From Paracoccaceae bacterium (GTDB lineage Bacteria > Pseudomonadota > Alphaproteobacteria > Rhizobiales > Stappiaceae), in assembly GCA_002709505.1 (NCBI GenBank), contig PARB01000043.1, positions 1 to 39,189 of the forward strand: DNA of 39,189 bases. Reading direction: 5' to 3'. Of the stretch, positions 25,504 through 34,526 are shown piece after piece. A program made the position numbers and the translations under genes. The first letter of the stretch is position 1. Every line of letters starts with the position of its first letter. The notes below the pieces were generated by a model. It saw only the letters and a list, made by a program, of their open reading frames with translations, had not been told where the DNA came from and made no database searches.

Positions 25504-26430
25504 ATGTCGCCAATCCTGAAAATAACCAATCTTTCAAAGGTCTATGACAGCGGCTTCCATGCGCTGAAGGGCATCGACCTTGAGATCAAGCGCGGCGAGC
25601 TGTTTGCGCTGCTCGGGCCCAATGGCGCCGGCAAGACCACCCTGATCAGCATCATCTGCGGCATCGTCAACGCCAGCGGCGGCACCGTGACCGTCGACGG
25701 CCACGACATCGCCCGCGATTTCCGCGCCGCCCGCGCCGAGATCGGCCTGGTGCCTCAGGAGCTCACAACCGACGCCTTCGAGACGGTCTGGGCGACGGTG
25801 AATTTCAGCCGCGGCCTGTTCGGCAAGCCGAAGAACCACGCCATCGTGGAAAAGGTGCTGAAGGACCTGTCGCTCTGGGACAAGCGCGACAACAAGCTGA
25901 TCACCCTGTCCGGCGGCATGAAGCGCCGGGTGCTGATCGCCAAGGCACTTGCCCATGAGCCGCGGGTGCTGTTCCTCGACGAGCCGACCGCCGGCGTCGA
26001 CGTGGAGCTGCGCCGCGACATGTGGCGGGTCGTGCGCCGCCTGCAGGAGACCGGCGTCACCATCATCCTGACGACCCACTATATCGAGGAGGCGGAGGAT
26101 CTCGCCGACCGCGTCGGCGTCATCAACGGCGGCGAGATCATCCTGGTGGAGGACAAGGTCGAGCTGATGCGCAAATTGGGGCGCAAGCAGCTCATCCTGC
26201 ATCTTGCCGACCCGCTGGAAGCCGTCCCGGAAACGCTCGCCGAACGCGGGCTGGAGCTCGGGCAAAACGGCGAAACGCTGGTCTACACCTACGACACCCA
26301 GGCCGAGCGCACCGGCATCACCGCGCTCCTCAAGGACCTGCATGCGGCCGGCATCCGCTTCCGCGACCTGCAGACGCGGCAAAGCTCGCTTGAGGACATC
26401 TTCGTCAATCTCGTGAAGGCCCCGTCATGA
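25504..26430 (+). CDS. ABC-2 type transporter, ATP-binding protein
   Basis: Nucleotide-binding subunit of an exporter, 308 aa. The Walker A motif is [11 protein letters not shown] near residue 37. The signature is [16 protein letters not shown], and Walker B is [12 protein letters not shown] with the switch histidine in [15 protein letters not shown]. The domain after residue 230, with [20 protein letters not shown] and [11 protein letters not shown], is typical of YadG-type subunits. ATG 25504 begins family homology; the open frame upstream is not used. Its TGA overlaps the permease ATG by 4 bp. The substrate is unknown. Confidence 0.94.
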   Translation: MSPILKITNLSKVYDSGFHALKGIDLEIKRGELFALLGPNGAGKTTLISIICGIVNASGGTVTVDGHDIARDFRAARAEIGLVPQELTTDAFETVWATVNFSRGLFGKPKNHAIVEKVLKDLSLWDKRDNKLITLSGGMKRRVLIAKALAHEPRVLFLDEPTAGVDVELRRDMWRVVRRLQETGVTIILTTHYIEEAEDLADRVGVINGGEIILVEDKVELMRKLGRKQLILHLADPLEAVPETLAERGLELGQNGETLVYTYDTQAERTGITALLKDLHAAGIRFRDLQTRQSSLEDIFVNLVKAPS

Positions 26431-27188
26431 ATTTTCACGCCATCAAGGCCATCTACCGTTTCGAGATGGCGCGCACCGGCCGCACGCTGTTCCAGAGCAT
26501 CGTCTCGCCGGTTCTGTCCACATCGCTCTATTTCGTCGTCTTCGGCGCGGCCATCGGCTCGCGCATCGAAGAAGTCGACGGCGTCAGCTACGGCGCCTTC
26601 ATCGTGCCCGGACTGATCATGCTGTCGCTCCTGACCCAAAGCGTCAGCAACGCCTCCTTCGGGATCTATTTTCCGCGCTTCACCGGCACGATCTACGAGG
26701 TCTTGTCGGCGCCCGTCTCCTATCTGGAGATCGTCATTGCCTATGTCGGCGCGGCGGCGACGAAATCGATCCTGGTCGGCCTGATCATTCTGGCGACCGC
26801 CCATCTGTTCGTGCCGCTCGACATCCAGCACCCGGTCTGGATGCTCTTGTTCCTGATGCTGACGGCCGTCACTTTCGCCCTGCTCGGGTTCATCCTGGGG
26901 ATCTGGGCGGACAATTTCGAGAAGCTTCAGTTCGTGCCGCTTCTGGTGGTGACGCCGCTCGCCTTCCTTGGGGGCAGCTTCTATTCGATCAACATGCTGC
27001 CGCCCTTCTGGCAGACGGTCACGCTGTTCAATCCGGTGGTCTATCTGATCAGCGGCTTCCGCTGGAGCTTCTACGGCCAGGCGGACGTGAGCATCGGCCT
27101 CAGCGTCTTCATGACCTTCCTGTTCCTGGTGATCTGCCTTGCCGTGATCAGCTGGATCTTCAAGACCGGCTGGCGCCTGCGCGCCTGA
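26427..27188 (+). CDS. ABC-2 type transporter, permease
   Basis: Membrane subunit paired with the preceding ATPase, 253 aa, resembling YadH. Six hydrophobic segments are visible, among them [23 protein letters not shown] sequence at about 25-45, [20 protein letters not shown] and [40 protein letters not shown], with the conserved LGGSFY, and [20 protein letters not shown] complete them. [17 protein letters not shown] is the usual ABC-2 motif before the last helix. The start overlaps the ATPase stop. A bidirectional terminator follows. Confidence 0.93.
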   Translation: MNFHAIKAIYRFEMARTGRTLFQSIVSPVLSTSLYFVVFGAAIGSRIEEVDGVSYGAFIVPGLIMLSLLTQSVSNASFGIYFPRFTGTIYEVLSAPVSYLEIVIAYVGAAATKSILVGLIILATAHLFVPLDIQHPVWMLLFLMLTAVTFALLGFILGIWADNFEKLQFVPLLVVTPLAFLGGSFYSINMLPPFWQTVTLFNPVVYLISGFRWSFYGQADVSIGLSVFMTFLFLVICLAVISWIFKTGWRLRA

Positions 27189-27226
27189 TCAGCCGCCCGA
27201 ACGACAGCGAACGGCCGAACGACAGA

Positions 27227-27264
27227 AAAGGCCGGACGGTGCGACATCGCGCCGTCCGGCCTTT
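27227..27264. terminator. bidirectional terminator between the ABC permease and thyA
   Basis: AAAGGCCGGACGG (27227-27239) pairs perfectly with CCGTCCGGCCTTT (27252-27264). The loop can add a GCG/CGC stem. It serves two convergent genes. Confidence 0.92.
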
Positions 27265-27290
27265 CGCATGGAAGAGCGCCGGGTGTCCCG

Positions 27291-28085
27291 CTAGACGGCA
27301 ACCGCCGCCTTGATGTGCGGATGCGGATCGTAGCCGGTCAGCGTGAAGTCCTCGAAGCGGAAGGCGAAAAGGTCCTTCACGTCCGGGTTCAGCGTCATCG
27401 TCGGCAGGGCACGCGGCGCGCGCGACAGCTGCTCGCGGGCCTGCTCCAGATGGTTGGTGTAGAGGTGCGCATCGCCGAAAGAATGCACGAAGTCGCCGGG
27501 CTCATAGCCGGTCACCTGCGCCACCATCATCGTCAGCAGCGCGTAGGAGGCGATGTTGAAGGGCACGCCGAGGAAGACGTCGGCGGAACGCTGATAGAGC
27601 TGGCAGGAGAGCTTTCCGTCGGCGACATAGAACTGGAACAGCGCATGACACGGCGGCAGCGCCATCTCGTCGACCAGCGCCGGGTTCCAGGCCGAGACCA
27701 TCAGCCGCCGGCTGTCGGGCGTTGTGCGGATCATGTCGAGCAGCTTGGCGATCTGGTCGATGGACCGGCCGTCGGGCGCGGGCCACGAGCGCCACTGATA
27801 GCCGTAGACCGGGCCGAGATCGCCGTTTTCATCCGCCCATTCGTCCCAGATGCGGACGCCGTTTTCCTTGAGATAACGGATGTTGGTGTCGCCGGCCAGA
27901 AACCACAGGAGCTCGTGCACGATCGATTTCAGGTGCAGCTTCTTGGTGGTGACCATCGGGAAGCCCTCCGCGAGGTCGAAACGCATCTGATGACCGAAGA
28001 CGGACAAGGTGCCCGTCCCCGTGCGGTCGGTCTTCTTCGTTCCCTCGTCGAGGATCCGCTGCATGAGATCGTGATACTGGCGCAC
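27291..28085 (-). CDS. thyA: thymidylate synthase
   Basis: It methylates dUMP to dTMP with methylene-tetrahydrofolate, producing dihydrofolate that needs DHFR. From GTG 28085 the product is 264 aa, exactly the length of the E. coli enzyme, with the catalytic cysteine at position 146 in [12 protein letters not shown]. Other family motifs are [57 protein letters not shown] and YDPHPHIKA at the C-terminus. A TTG at 28124 would add 13 non-conserved residues. In many relatives thyA is followed by folA and hflK; here a terminator and an ABC transporter occupy that place. Confidence 0.96.
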   Translation of the reverse strand: MRQYHDLMQRILDEGTKKTDRTGTGTLSVFGHQMRFDLAEGFPMVTTKKLHLKSIVHELLWFLAGDTNIRYLKENGVRIWDEWADENGDLGPVYGYQWRSWPAPDGRSIDQIAKLLDMIRTTPDSRRLMVSAWNPALVDEMALPPCHALFQFYVADGKLSCQLYQRSADVFLGVPFNIASYALLTMMVAQVTGYEPGDFVHSFGDAHLYTNHLEQAREQLSRAPRALPTMTLNPDVKDLFAFRFEDFTLTGYDPHPHIKAAVAV

Positions 28086-28227
28086 CTTGCCCGTCCCGTC
28101 CGGAGGTCGATTCGATTGACGCAAAGTGTCGCGCGGGCACGCCGCAGCGACAAGCGCCGAGGCATCGGGGCATGTCGCCTTTCACCCGCAATCCACCGTA
28201 TCGGCGCAAGAATGGCCGGGGACGAGG

Positions 28228-28728
28228 CTACTTTTCGGCAATTGCCGGCCAGTTGCCGTTGGCCTTGGAGATGAAGCCCGGCACGTCTGCGCGCCAGCGT
28301 TTCTGAATGGCGTCGTTGTAGTTGAGATAGAGGCGGCCATCGACGATGTCCCAGTTCTTTGGGTCGCCCTTGGCAAGCTTGCCTTCCGCGATTGCCCAGG
28401 AGCAATAGCCGCCATAGGCGGGCGCGTATTTTTCCGGGTCGGCCAGAAAGGCGTCGCGGTTGGCGGCGCTGGCGAAGCGCCATTCGGCGCCCCTGTGCGT
28501 CGCGGTGAAATCGCGCGATCCTTCCACCGGCTTTCCTTGCGTGAAATAGGCGACCGGATCGTAGCCGCCGACGGCCACCCCATCGACAAGACCGGTATAG
28601 ACCGGGCCGGTGTCGTCGCTGCCCAGCCCGAACCACCCGGCCTGAGCCGCCCCCCGTGCGCCGATCGCCGCGGCCCCGGCAAAAAGCGCGCCCGCAATCA
28701 GAACCTGCCGTCTGGAAATTCCGCTCAT
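28228..28728 (-). CDS. YHS-domain protein with Tat-like signal
   Basis: A 166-aa exported protein. The N-terminus, SGISRRQVLIAGALFAGAAA, has a twin arginine and a hydrophobic core, so Tat export is likely. The mature part is a YHS-family domain: VDGVAVGGYDPVAYFTQGKP, EWRFASAANRDAFLADPEKY, APAYGGYCSWAIAEGKLAKG and YLNYNDAIQKRW. Its single conserved cysteine lies in GGYCSWA. Related proteins are proposed to bind metal or heme, but the function is not established. ATG 28728 has AAGGAG upstream; an open frame beyond it is unused. It lies about 140 bp before thyA on the same strand. Confidence 0.85.
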   Translation of the reverse strand: MSGISRRQVLIAGALFAGAAAIGARGAAQAGWFGLGSDDTGPVYTGLVDGVAVGGYDPVAYFTQGKPVEGSRDFTATHRGAEWRFASAANRDAFLADPEKYAPAYGGYCSWAIAEGKLAKGDPKNWDIVDGRLYLNYNDAIQKRWRADVPGFISKANGNWPAIAEK

Positions 28729-28860
28729 CACTGCCACTCCTTCCAACCCGCGTCCGCGCGGCCATGGCAAGCCGGACAAGACCCTTGATGAGCGACACTC
28801 TAAGCACCACAACTGCTTGCGCGCCAATGACACAAGCTCACAAGCGCGCGAGACACCCCC

Positions 28861-28889
28861 TTTTCATCCCGACGGGCACTGCCTATATT
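28861..28889 (+). promoter_or_regulatory. promoter of the tmRNA gene
   Basis: TTTTCA (28861-28866), a 17-nt spacer and TATATT (28884-28889). The start would fall at about 28896, where the first tmRNA hairpin begins. Confidence 0.6.
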
Positions 28890-28895
28890 GGGTGT

Positions 28896-29225
28896 GTCGG
28901 CGCAAGCCGACTATGACGATAAACGGACTGCGTAATAAGCCTATCGGACCCGGGGGCGGTACCCGGCGCCTCCACCCAAGCCCGTCTCGCGCAAGCGGAT
29001 CAGGCGGGCTTCGGGGGGGCGAAATAGGATCGACGAGGGTGTAAAGGCTTTTCTTTCGTCCGGCATGGTTCCGCCGTTATCGGGCCGTCTCAATAGTTGC
29101 AAATGACAACTATGCTATGGACAACGCTGTCGCTGCGTAATGCAGTGCCGGTAGTCCACTAAGTCCTGTTGGTTAGCCCCTTCAGGCGGGGTTCGGAGGC
29201 ACCTGGCAACAGAAGCCTCCACTTC
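28896..29225 (+). ncRNA. ssrA: two-piece (circularly permuted) transfer-messenger RNA
   Basis: The acceptor piece comes first: hairpin GTCGGC-GCAA-GCCGAC (28896-28911), a T-arm near 28947-28966, and the 3' acceptor strand CGCCTCC (28967-28973) with discriminator A. A spacer of about 40 nt is removed in maturation. The coding piece begins near 29015 with GGGGGCG, which pairs with CGCCTCC (one G-U pair), showing the permuted order typical of alphaproteobacteria. The tag frame at 29099-29140 encodes ANDNYAMDNAVAA, then TAA. It rescues stalled ribosomes and marks the product for proteolysis. The sequence after the acceptor A reads CCCA, so CCA may be completed by nucleotidyltransferase. The exact piece ends are estimates. 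Confidence 0.92.
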
Positions 29226-29231
29226 TTTTTT
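29195..29231 (+). terminator. 3' hairpin and U-run of the tmRNA gene
   Basis: GGAGGC (29195-29200) pairs with GCCTCC (29215-29220), followed by CACTTC and six T. The stem probably also serves as the last structural element of the coding piece. Confidence 0.75.
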
Positions 29232-29407
29232 GCCTGGCTTTTGACGTCGTGACGCGCGGTTTCCCGTGCCCTGAAAACCCTTGGGGCACCGCCTGCGCGG
29301 CAAGGGTGCAAAAGAATGGCGCAAGGCGGCCTGGAAGCCTTTTCATCTTGCCCGCCACAGGCCATGTTGGGCGCCAGAGTGATTCCAAAGACCGGCAGTT
29401 GAAGAAA

Positions 29408-30025
29408 ATGGCCGAAGACCTGATCCGTTACGACATCGTCATTCAGGACGCGCTTCGCGGCGCCGTTCGCAAGATCCTGACCGAGGTGGTCCGCATCGGG
29501 CTGCCGGGCGAGCATCATTTCTACATCGCCTTCGACACCAACGCGCCGGGCGTGCGGATTTCCCCGCGCCTGCACGAACGCTATCCCAACGAGATGACGG
29601 TGGTGCTGCAGCACCAGTTCTGGGACCTGACCGTGACGGACCATGCTTTCGAGGTCGGCCTGTCCTTCGGCGGCATCCCGGAAAAGCTGTTCGTGCCGTT
29701 TTCCTCGATCAAGGGGTTCTTCGACCCGTCCGTGCAATTCGCGCTCGAATTCGAGCCGGGCAAGACGGCGGAAGAGCTGCCGGAAGAACTCGTCGACGCG
29801 GCGCGCGACCAGGAGCGCGCCGAAGCCACGCTGGCGGATATCGACGACACCCTGTCCCGCGACCGCGGCGCGACGGCAAAGACCGCTGCAGACAAGCCGA
29901 AGTCCAAGAAGACGGCCGGAAACGCCACCGACAAGACGGGCGACAAGGCTGGGGACAAGACCGGCGACGACGACACGGCCAGCGCCGACGTCGTGTCGCT
30001 CGATGCCTTCCGCAAGAAACCCTGA
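29408..30025 (+). CDS. sspB: SspB-family ClpXP adaptor (alpha type)
   Basis: SspB binds ssrA-tagged proteins and delivers them to ClpXP. Length is 205 aa. The folded substrate-binding domain covers residues 1-130: LIRYDIVIQDALRGAVRKIL, HHFYIAFDTNAPGVRISPRL, EMTVVLQHQFWDLTV and FSSIKGFFDPSVQFALEF. A disordered, Lys/Asp/Thr-rich linker with imperfect DKTGDKAGDKTGD repeats leads to the C-terminal VVSLDAFRKKP. By analogy with other SspB proteins this end is the ClpX-docking peptide. I chose ATG 29408 because family homology starts there. It lies directly downstream of the tmRNA gene, whose tag it should recognise. Confidence 0.93.
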   Translation: MAEDLIRYDIVIQDALRGAVRKILTEVVRIGLPGEHHFYIAFDTNAPGVRISPRLHERYPNEMTVVLQHQFWDLTVTDHAFEVGLSFGGIPEKLFVPFSSIKGFFDPSVQFALEFEPGKTAEELPEELVDAARDQERAEATLADIDDTLSRDRGATAKTAADKPKSKKTAGNATDKTGDKAGDKTGDDDTASADVVSLDAFRKKP

Positions 30026-30046
30026 ACGAAGCGGCCGGACACGGCG

Positions 30047-30280
30047 ATGAGCGGCGAGATCATAAATCTTCGCAAGGCGCGCAAGGCCCGCAAGCGGCAG
30101 GACAAGGACGCCCGCGCCGCCGAGAACCGGATTGTCTTCGGCCGCACCAAAGCGGAACGGACGGTGGTCAAGGCGGAAAACGAACGCGCCCAACGGCGGA
30201 TCGACGCGCATCTGCGCGGGACCGACGTCGACAGTGATGCCGGCGCCACGGATCGCGAAGATCCGGATACGGACCGGTGA
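30047..30280 (+). CDS. DUF4169 family protein
   Basis: A 77-aa, very basic N-terminal protein: EIINLRKARKARKRQDKDAR, then ENRIVFGRTKAERTVVKAEN, RAQRRIDAHLRG and an acidic tail. INLRKARK and FGRTKAER are the conserved DUF4169 segments. It is probably a single long helix and may bind nucleic acid, but no function is established. It starts 21 bp after sspB, and the RHH gene follows at 30363. The three form a conserved small operon in Rhizobiales, to my knowledge. Confidence 0.85.
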   Translation: MSGEIINLRKARKARKRQDKDARAAENRIVFGRTKAERTVVKAENERAQRRIDAHLRGTDVDSDAGATDREDPDTDR

Positions 30281-30362
30281 CTGCCCGGCCCACGACACCC
30301 CCGGCTATCGGATCAGTCTCGCCCCGGCAAGCTATGGGTCCGGTCACTGTGAGGCCAGTCTC

Positions 30363-30605
30363 GTGCCTCTTGTAAAACGATCCCTCACCCTGCACGGCCA
30401 TCGCACCAGCCTCGCGCTCGAACCGGAATTCTGGGATGCGCTCGATGCCATGGCCGCACGCGACGGCGTCAGCCTGCCGACGCTTGTCGCGGGGATCGAC
30501 GATGCGCGGCACATGGATCCGGTGAGCGATGCGCCGGCGCTTTCCTCCGCCCTGCGCGTGGCAGCGCTTGGCTTTTACAGGAATGGTGGCGGCCTGACGT
30601 CCTAG
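30363..30605 (+). CDS. ribbon-helix-helix domain protein (RHH_4-like)
   Basis: An 80-aa protein from GTG 30363, with GAGG eight bases upstream. KRSLTLHGHRTSLALEPEFW is the family's opening strand and helix. LDAMAARDGVSLPTLVAGID follows, and SSALRVAALGFYR closes the domain. RHH proteins usually bind DNA as dimers, but targets for this branch are unknown. The last four bases overlap the end of the convergent asmA gene. Confidence 0.82.
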   Translation: MPLVKRSLTLHGHRTSLALEPEFWDALDAMAARDGVSLPTLVAGIDDARHMDPVSDAPALSSALRVAALGFYRNGGGLTS

Positions 30606-33600
30606 CGGTCCGGCGTGACGTCGATGAACACCGGCGGATCGAGCGGCGGCAGCAGGCGCATCGGCTCTCCCGGCTCCGGCTCGGACGGGGCAATACGACC
30701 GGTCGCGTCGATCTGTTCCAGCGCGGAGCGGATCCGGTCCCGGAACCCGCTTTCGGCCGCCGGATTTGCGGCCTGCGACGGTTGCGACGCGGGAAGCGTC
30801 TCGCGGCGGCGCGGCACGGCCGGCGCCGAGGGTGCGGCGGGGGTTGCCACCACCGGGGCCTGTGGCGCATTCGGCGTCGCGACGCCGGGCGTTGACGGCA
30901 CATCGATGGCGGGCATTGGCGAAGACGCCGCCGCCTCTTCCTCCTCCTCGGGCTGAGGCGCCTCGGGTTCCGGATCGCCTGGAAGTCTGGTCTTGGCGTC
31001 CTCGCGCCGCTTTTCCTGCTGCAGCAGTTGCATGCGCTCTTCCATCGCCTGTTCGCGCGCGTCGATTTCCGCCTGAAGCTCCTCGATGCGCTGCACCTCG
31101 CGTTCGAAGGCGCGCAGCGTCAGGAAGGCCGTGAAGGGAGCGATATCGATGGAACGACCCGGATCGCCCAGCGCCCCGGAGAAGACAAGCCCGACCTCCG
31201 GTTCGGCTCCCGTCACGGCCTCCGCACCGGGGTCCACCTTCAGGGAAAAGTCGCTGTCGAGCGTCTGTGCGTCCAGATCGATCCGGGCATTGCCGAAGAC
31301 GGTGGCGCTCGTGTTGTCGAGCGTGACATTGCTGACGCGCACCACGCCGCCGGCAACCGTCGCACCCGCCTCAAGCGCCTCGAAGGGCAGACGTCCCGCA
31401 TCGAGATAACTCTCGAAAGCGGAGCGAACGGCCGCGTCGTCCAGCTCCAGTCCCGCGTCGGCAGCGCGGATCACCAGACCGAAGGCCTCCGGGTTGATGC
31501 CGCGGATCTCGCCGTCGCGAATGGACAATGTCGCGCCGCCCGCAAGCCCCGACACGATCCCGGCGAGCGAGCGCCCCGTGCCCTCCAGGTCGAGCGACAG
31601 ATCCATCCGCCCGGTTGCGACCGGTCGGGCATTGCGCCGCCAGATGAAATCACCGAGTGCGCCGTTTTCCACCCGCATGGAAAGCGTCAGCCCGGCCTGG
31701 CCGTCGGTGCGTTTCACGGACAATGCGCCGGTCAGCCTGCCGCCGGCCAGGTCGGCGCCATCGACATCGAGGCTGAGCGCATCGTCTTTGAGGCCGAGCG
31801 TACCCGTCATGTCGCTCGCCTCAAGCGATGGCCCAAGCGGCAGGCGCCGCGCCGTCACATCGAGCGCCACGTCGACGCCCGAGACCACCGGCGGGCCGAA
31901 GGCAATCGAGGGCCAGCCCGCGCCGTCGCGCGCTGCCGTCAGCTGGTCGGCGCCAAGCAGCAGGTCGCCCAGCGCGGCCGGATCGAGATCGGACAGCGCC
32001 GCGCTGCCGCGCACCTGCGGCTGAAGACTGGCAACGCTTCGGCGTAGGTCGATCTGCAGATCGGCATCTACCTCGGTCCCGGCAATGCGCCCGGACAGTC
32101 CGCTCAGCGAAAATTCGTCGCCCTCTCCCTCCAGCGTCGCCACAAGGTCGACATCGCCGACGGAGCTCGAGAGCGAAGGCAGCCGGCCGGTGATCAGGGT
32201 CAGCGGCAACAGGTCGGACGCCTTGGCCCCGAGATCCGCGGAGTAGCTCGAGGGTCCGTCTTCGGGCAGGCTGAGCGTGCCAACGCCGACCAGGGAGGCC
32301 TCGTCGAGATAAAGCCGCGCGTGACCGTCGAGCCCCTGCTGCGGCACGCCCGCGCCCCCCAATTCGACCCGCGCCTCGCCAAGCTGCGCCACGGGAAGAA
32401 CCGTCAGACCCAACTGGCGCAGCAGGTCGCCGCCATCGGCCGCGGTGAAGCCGGCCTCAAAGTCGAGAGTGGCCTCGCGCCACGCATCCAGCCGCCCGCG
32501 CAGACCGAGGCTGACATCGACCTCCGTGCCGCCCGCGGTGCCCGACAGGGTGACGGTCGCCTGCGTGCCGGCGAGCGCATTGCCGCCCGCCGCCTCGCCC
32601 TGGAAGGCGACATCGAGCCTGGCCGGCGCGAACAGTTCCGGCCGGTCGGTGAAAAGCGCAAGCGCCTCCGCGTTCGGAAACAGGGTTTCAAGAAGCGTCG
32701 CGACACCGCCAAGCCGGTCGGCATCGACCTTTAGCTGCATGGCACCGGCCGGTGCCGTCGACACGTCGGTGATCCGTCCGTTCGCGGCAAGCTTCGCGCC
32801 GGCGAGATCGGCCACCGTCAGGTCCTCGATCTCCAGGATGTCGCCCTCATAGGAGGCGCGCAGCGCGATCGACGACGCGGTGAGATCACGGACTTTCAGC
32901 TTTTGCGCATAAAGCCTGAGCGCCACCTGAGTCGCGGTCTCGCCGGGGCGTGCGAAGATGCCGTTTTCGCCGCCCAGAAAGAGCCGAGCCAGCAAGGCGG
33001 CCTGATCCGCATCCAGCAGATCCGCATCGAGATCGGCCTCGAACACCGGCGCCCCGGCGGGCGGCGCACGATAGCTGACGGCGCCGCGCCCCTGTTCCCC
33101 GGCAAGCTCGAACACGAGATCGGTCAGCGCCAGCCCGGCGGGCGACGCCTCGATCCGGCTCTCCAGCGCGAAGGGATCGACGACGGCATCCACCACGACG
33201 CCCTGCCGCCACCAGTCGGCAAAGACGTTCGGCTGGGAGACGGAGGCCGCGAAGCTGCCCCGAAAGGCCGCACGGGGCTTCAGCTCCAGATCGCCGCGCG
33301 CCAGGAACGGACTGCGGCCCGGCATCTGCCCCGAGATCTCGGCCAGCCGCCAGCCGCTGGCCAGCCGCTCGGCCTCGATCCGCACGTCCTGGACCAGACC
33401 CCCGCCGGCCACGACGGCGGGAACGTCGAGCGCGATCCGTCCGTCGATCGGCGGGTGCGGCAATCCTTGCAGGGCGGAAAGCAGGAGACCGCCGGCCTCG
33501 CCCGGCGAGAGCGGCTCCTGCGGCCCGCGTCCGGCGATCCGGTCAAGGTCGATCTGCTTCGCCGTCCCGGTGAAGTCGAAGCGGGAGGGATTGGAAAAGG

Positions 33601-34450
33601 CGACGTCCAGCCCACCCTCGATGGTGACCGGCCGGTCCTCCGGACCATAGCGCAGGCTCGCGTCCGTCAGGCCCAGCCGCGCCACGTCGAGCGCAAAGGC
33701 GCCCTCGCTGACCCAGCCCGTCGCGGCCCCCTCCTCCGTCACCACGGAATTCAGCGTATAGCCACCCTCATAGGCCGGCTTGCCCTCGGCGAGCGAGACC
33801 TGTCCGTCCATCACCAGGTCGACAGGCACGGAAACTGGCGTGATCCCGGCCCGCAACCGCAACGCGCCTTCGGCATCGCGCCGGCCGGTCGCCAGCACCA
33901 CGGTGGCGCGCTGTCCATTGTGGCTGACCATGCCATCGAGCTTGTAGGGACCAAGCAGCGACCTTGCGCCCACGAGCAGGTCGATGTCGTCGAGGGAATG
34001 GCTCCGACCGCTGCGCGCGTCGACCACCGACAGGCGTCCGTCACGGATGGTCGCGCGTTCCAGCATCACCAGATCGGGATCGACATCGCGCAGGAAGCCG
34101 TCGCGATTGAGGCCGGTGAACCAGTCGAGACGGCCCTGCTCGTCGAGCGACAGTCGCAGCGACGGCTCGTCGAGCGTCATGTCGATGATCCGGACCTCGC
34201 CTTTCAGCAACGGCGGCAGCTCGATGCGCACGGCAAAGCGCGACACGGCAAGCAGCGGATCCTCCGGCTCGCCGACGCGCACGTCGGAGAAGGTCAGCGT
34301 AGGGGTCGGCAGCAGCCGCATCTCCGCATCGCCCATCACCGCGACACGGTGGCCGAGCAGGCGTTCGCCGTAATCCTCGAACGTGCTGCGATAGGCGGTC
34401 CAGTCGATGAAGAACGGGCCGATGAGCGCGGCGAGAAGCACCGCGATCAC
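30602..34450 (-). CDS. asmA: AsmA-family large envelope protein
   Basis: A protein of at least 1282 aa, anchored in the inner membrane with a very long periplasmic part. The N-terminus has a membrane helix (AVLLAALIGPFFIDWTAYRS) followed by the AsmA opening: YGERLLGHRVAVMGDAEMRL, LPTPTLTFSDVRVG. Long beta-rich repeats follow. The C-terminal AsmA_2-like domain, with TGRMDLSLDLEGTGRSLAGI and GGATLSIRDGEIRGINPEAF, lies at about 1000-1050. The end is a charged coiled coil and a Pro/Ala-rich tail. Proteins of this group are proposed to move lipids between the membranes. GTG 34450 is the first standard start. A CTG at 34483 is better placed behind GAGGGAGAG and would complete the membrane helix. 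Confidence 0.9.
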   Translation of the reverse strand: MIAVLLAALIGPFFIDWTAYRSTFEDYGERLLGHRVAVMGDAEMRLLPTPTLTFSDVRVGEPEDPLLAVSRFAVRIELPPLLKGEVRIIDMTLDEPSLRLSLDEQGRLDWFTGLNRDGFLRDVDPDLVMLERATIRDGRLSVVDARSGRSHSLDDIDLLVGARSLLGPYKLDGMVSHNGQRATVVLATGRRDAEGALRLRAGITPVSVPVDLVMDGQVSLAEGKPAYEGGYTLNSVVTEEGAATGWVSEGAFALDVARLGLTDASLRYGPEDRPVTIEGGLDVAFSNPSRFDFTGTAKQIDLDRIAGRGPQEPLSPGEAGGLLLSALQGLPHPPIDGRIALDVPAVVAGGGLVQDVRIEAERLASGWRLAEISGQMPGRSPFLARGDLELKPRAAFRGSFAASVSQPNVFADWWRQGVVVDAVVDPFALESRIEASPAGLALTDLVFELAGEQGRGAVSYRAPPAGAPVFEADLDADLLDADQAALLARLFLGGENGIFARPGETATQVALRLYAQKLKVRDLTASSIALRASYEGDILEIEDLTVADLAGAKLAANGRITDVSTAPAGAMQLKVDADRLGGVATLLETLFPNAEALALFTDRPELFAPARLDVAFQGEAAGGNALAGTQATVTLSGTAGGTEVDVSLGLRGRLDAWREATLDFEAGFTAADGGDLLRQLGLTVLPVAQLGEARVELGGAGVPQQGLDGHARLYLDEASLVGVGTLSLPEDGPSSYSADLGAKASDLLPLTLITGRLPSLSSSVGDVDLVATLEGEGDEFSLSGLSGRIAGTEVDADLQIDLRRSVASLQPQVRGSAALSDLDPAALGDLLLGADQLTAARDGAGWPSIAFGPPVVSGVDVALDVTARRLPLGPSLEASDMTGTLGLKDDALSLDVDGADLAGGRLTGALSVKRTDGQAGLTLSMRVENGALGDFIWRRNARPVATGRMDLSLDLEGTGRSLAGIVSGLAGGATLSIRDGEIRGINPEAFGLVIRAADAGLELDDAAVRSAFESYLDAGRLPFEALEAGATVAGGVVRVSNVTLDNTSATVFGNARIDLDAQTLDSDFSLKVDPGAEAVTGAEPEVGLVFSGALGDPGRSIDIAPFTAFLTLRAFEREVQRIEELQAEIDAREQAMEERMQLLQQEKRREDAKTRLPGDPEPEAPQPEEEEEAAASSPMPAIDVPSTPGVATPNAPQAPVVATPAAPSAPAVPRRRETLPASQPSQAANPAAESGFRDRIRSALEQIDATGRIAPSEPEPGEPMRLLPPLDPPVFIDVTPDR

Positions 34451-34526
34451 GCTGAGGCCGATCGTGATGTAGATCGAGTTCAGGAGTTCTCTCCCTCAAT
34501 CATGCGCGCGAGGATCAGGAGACCGC

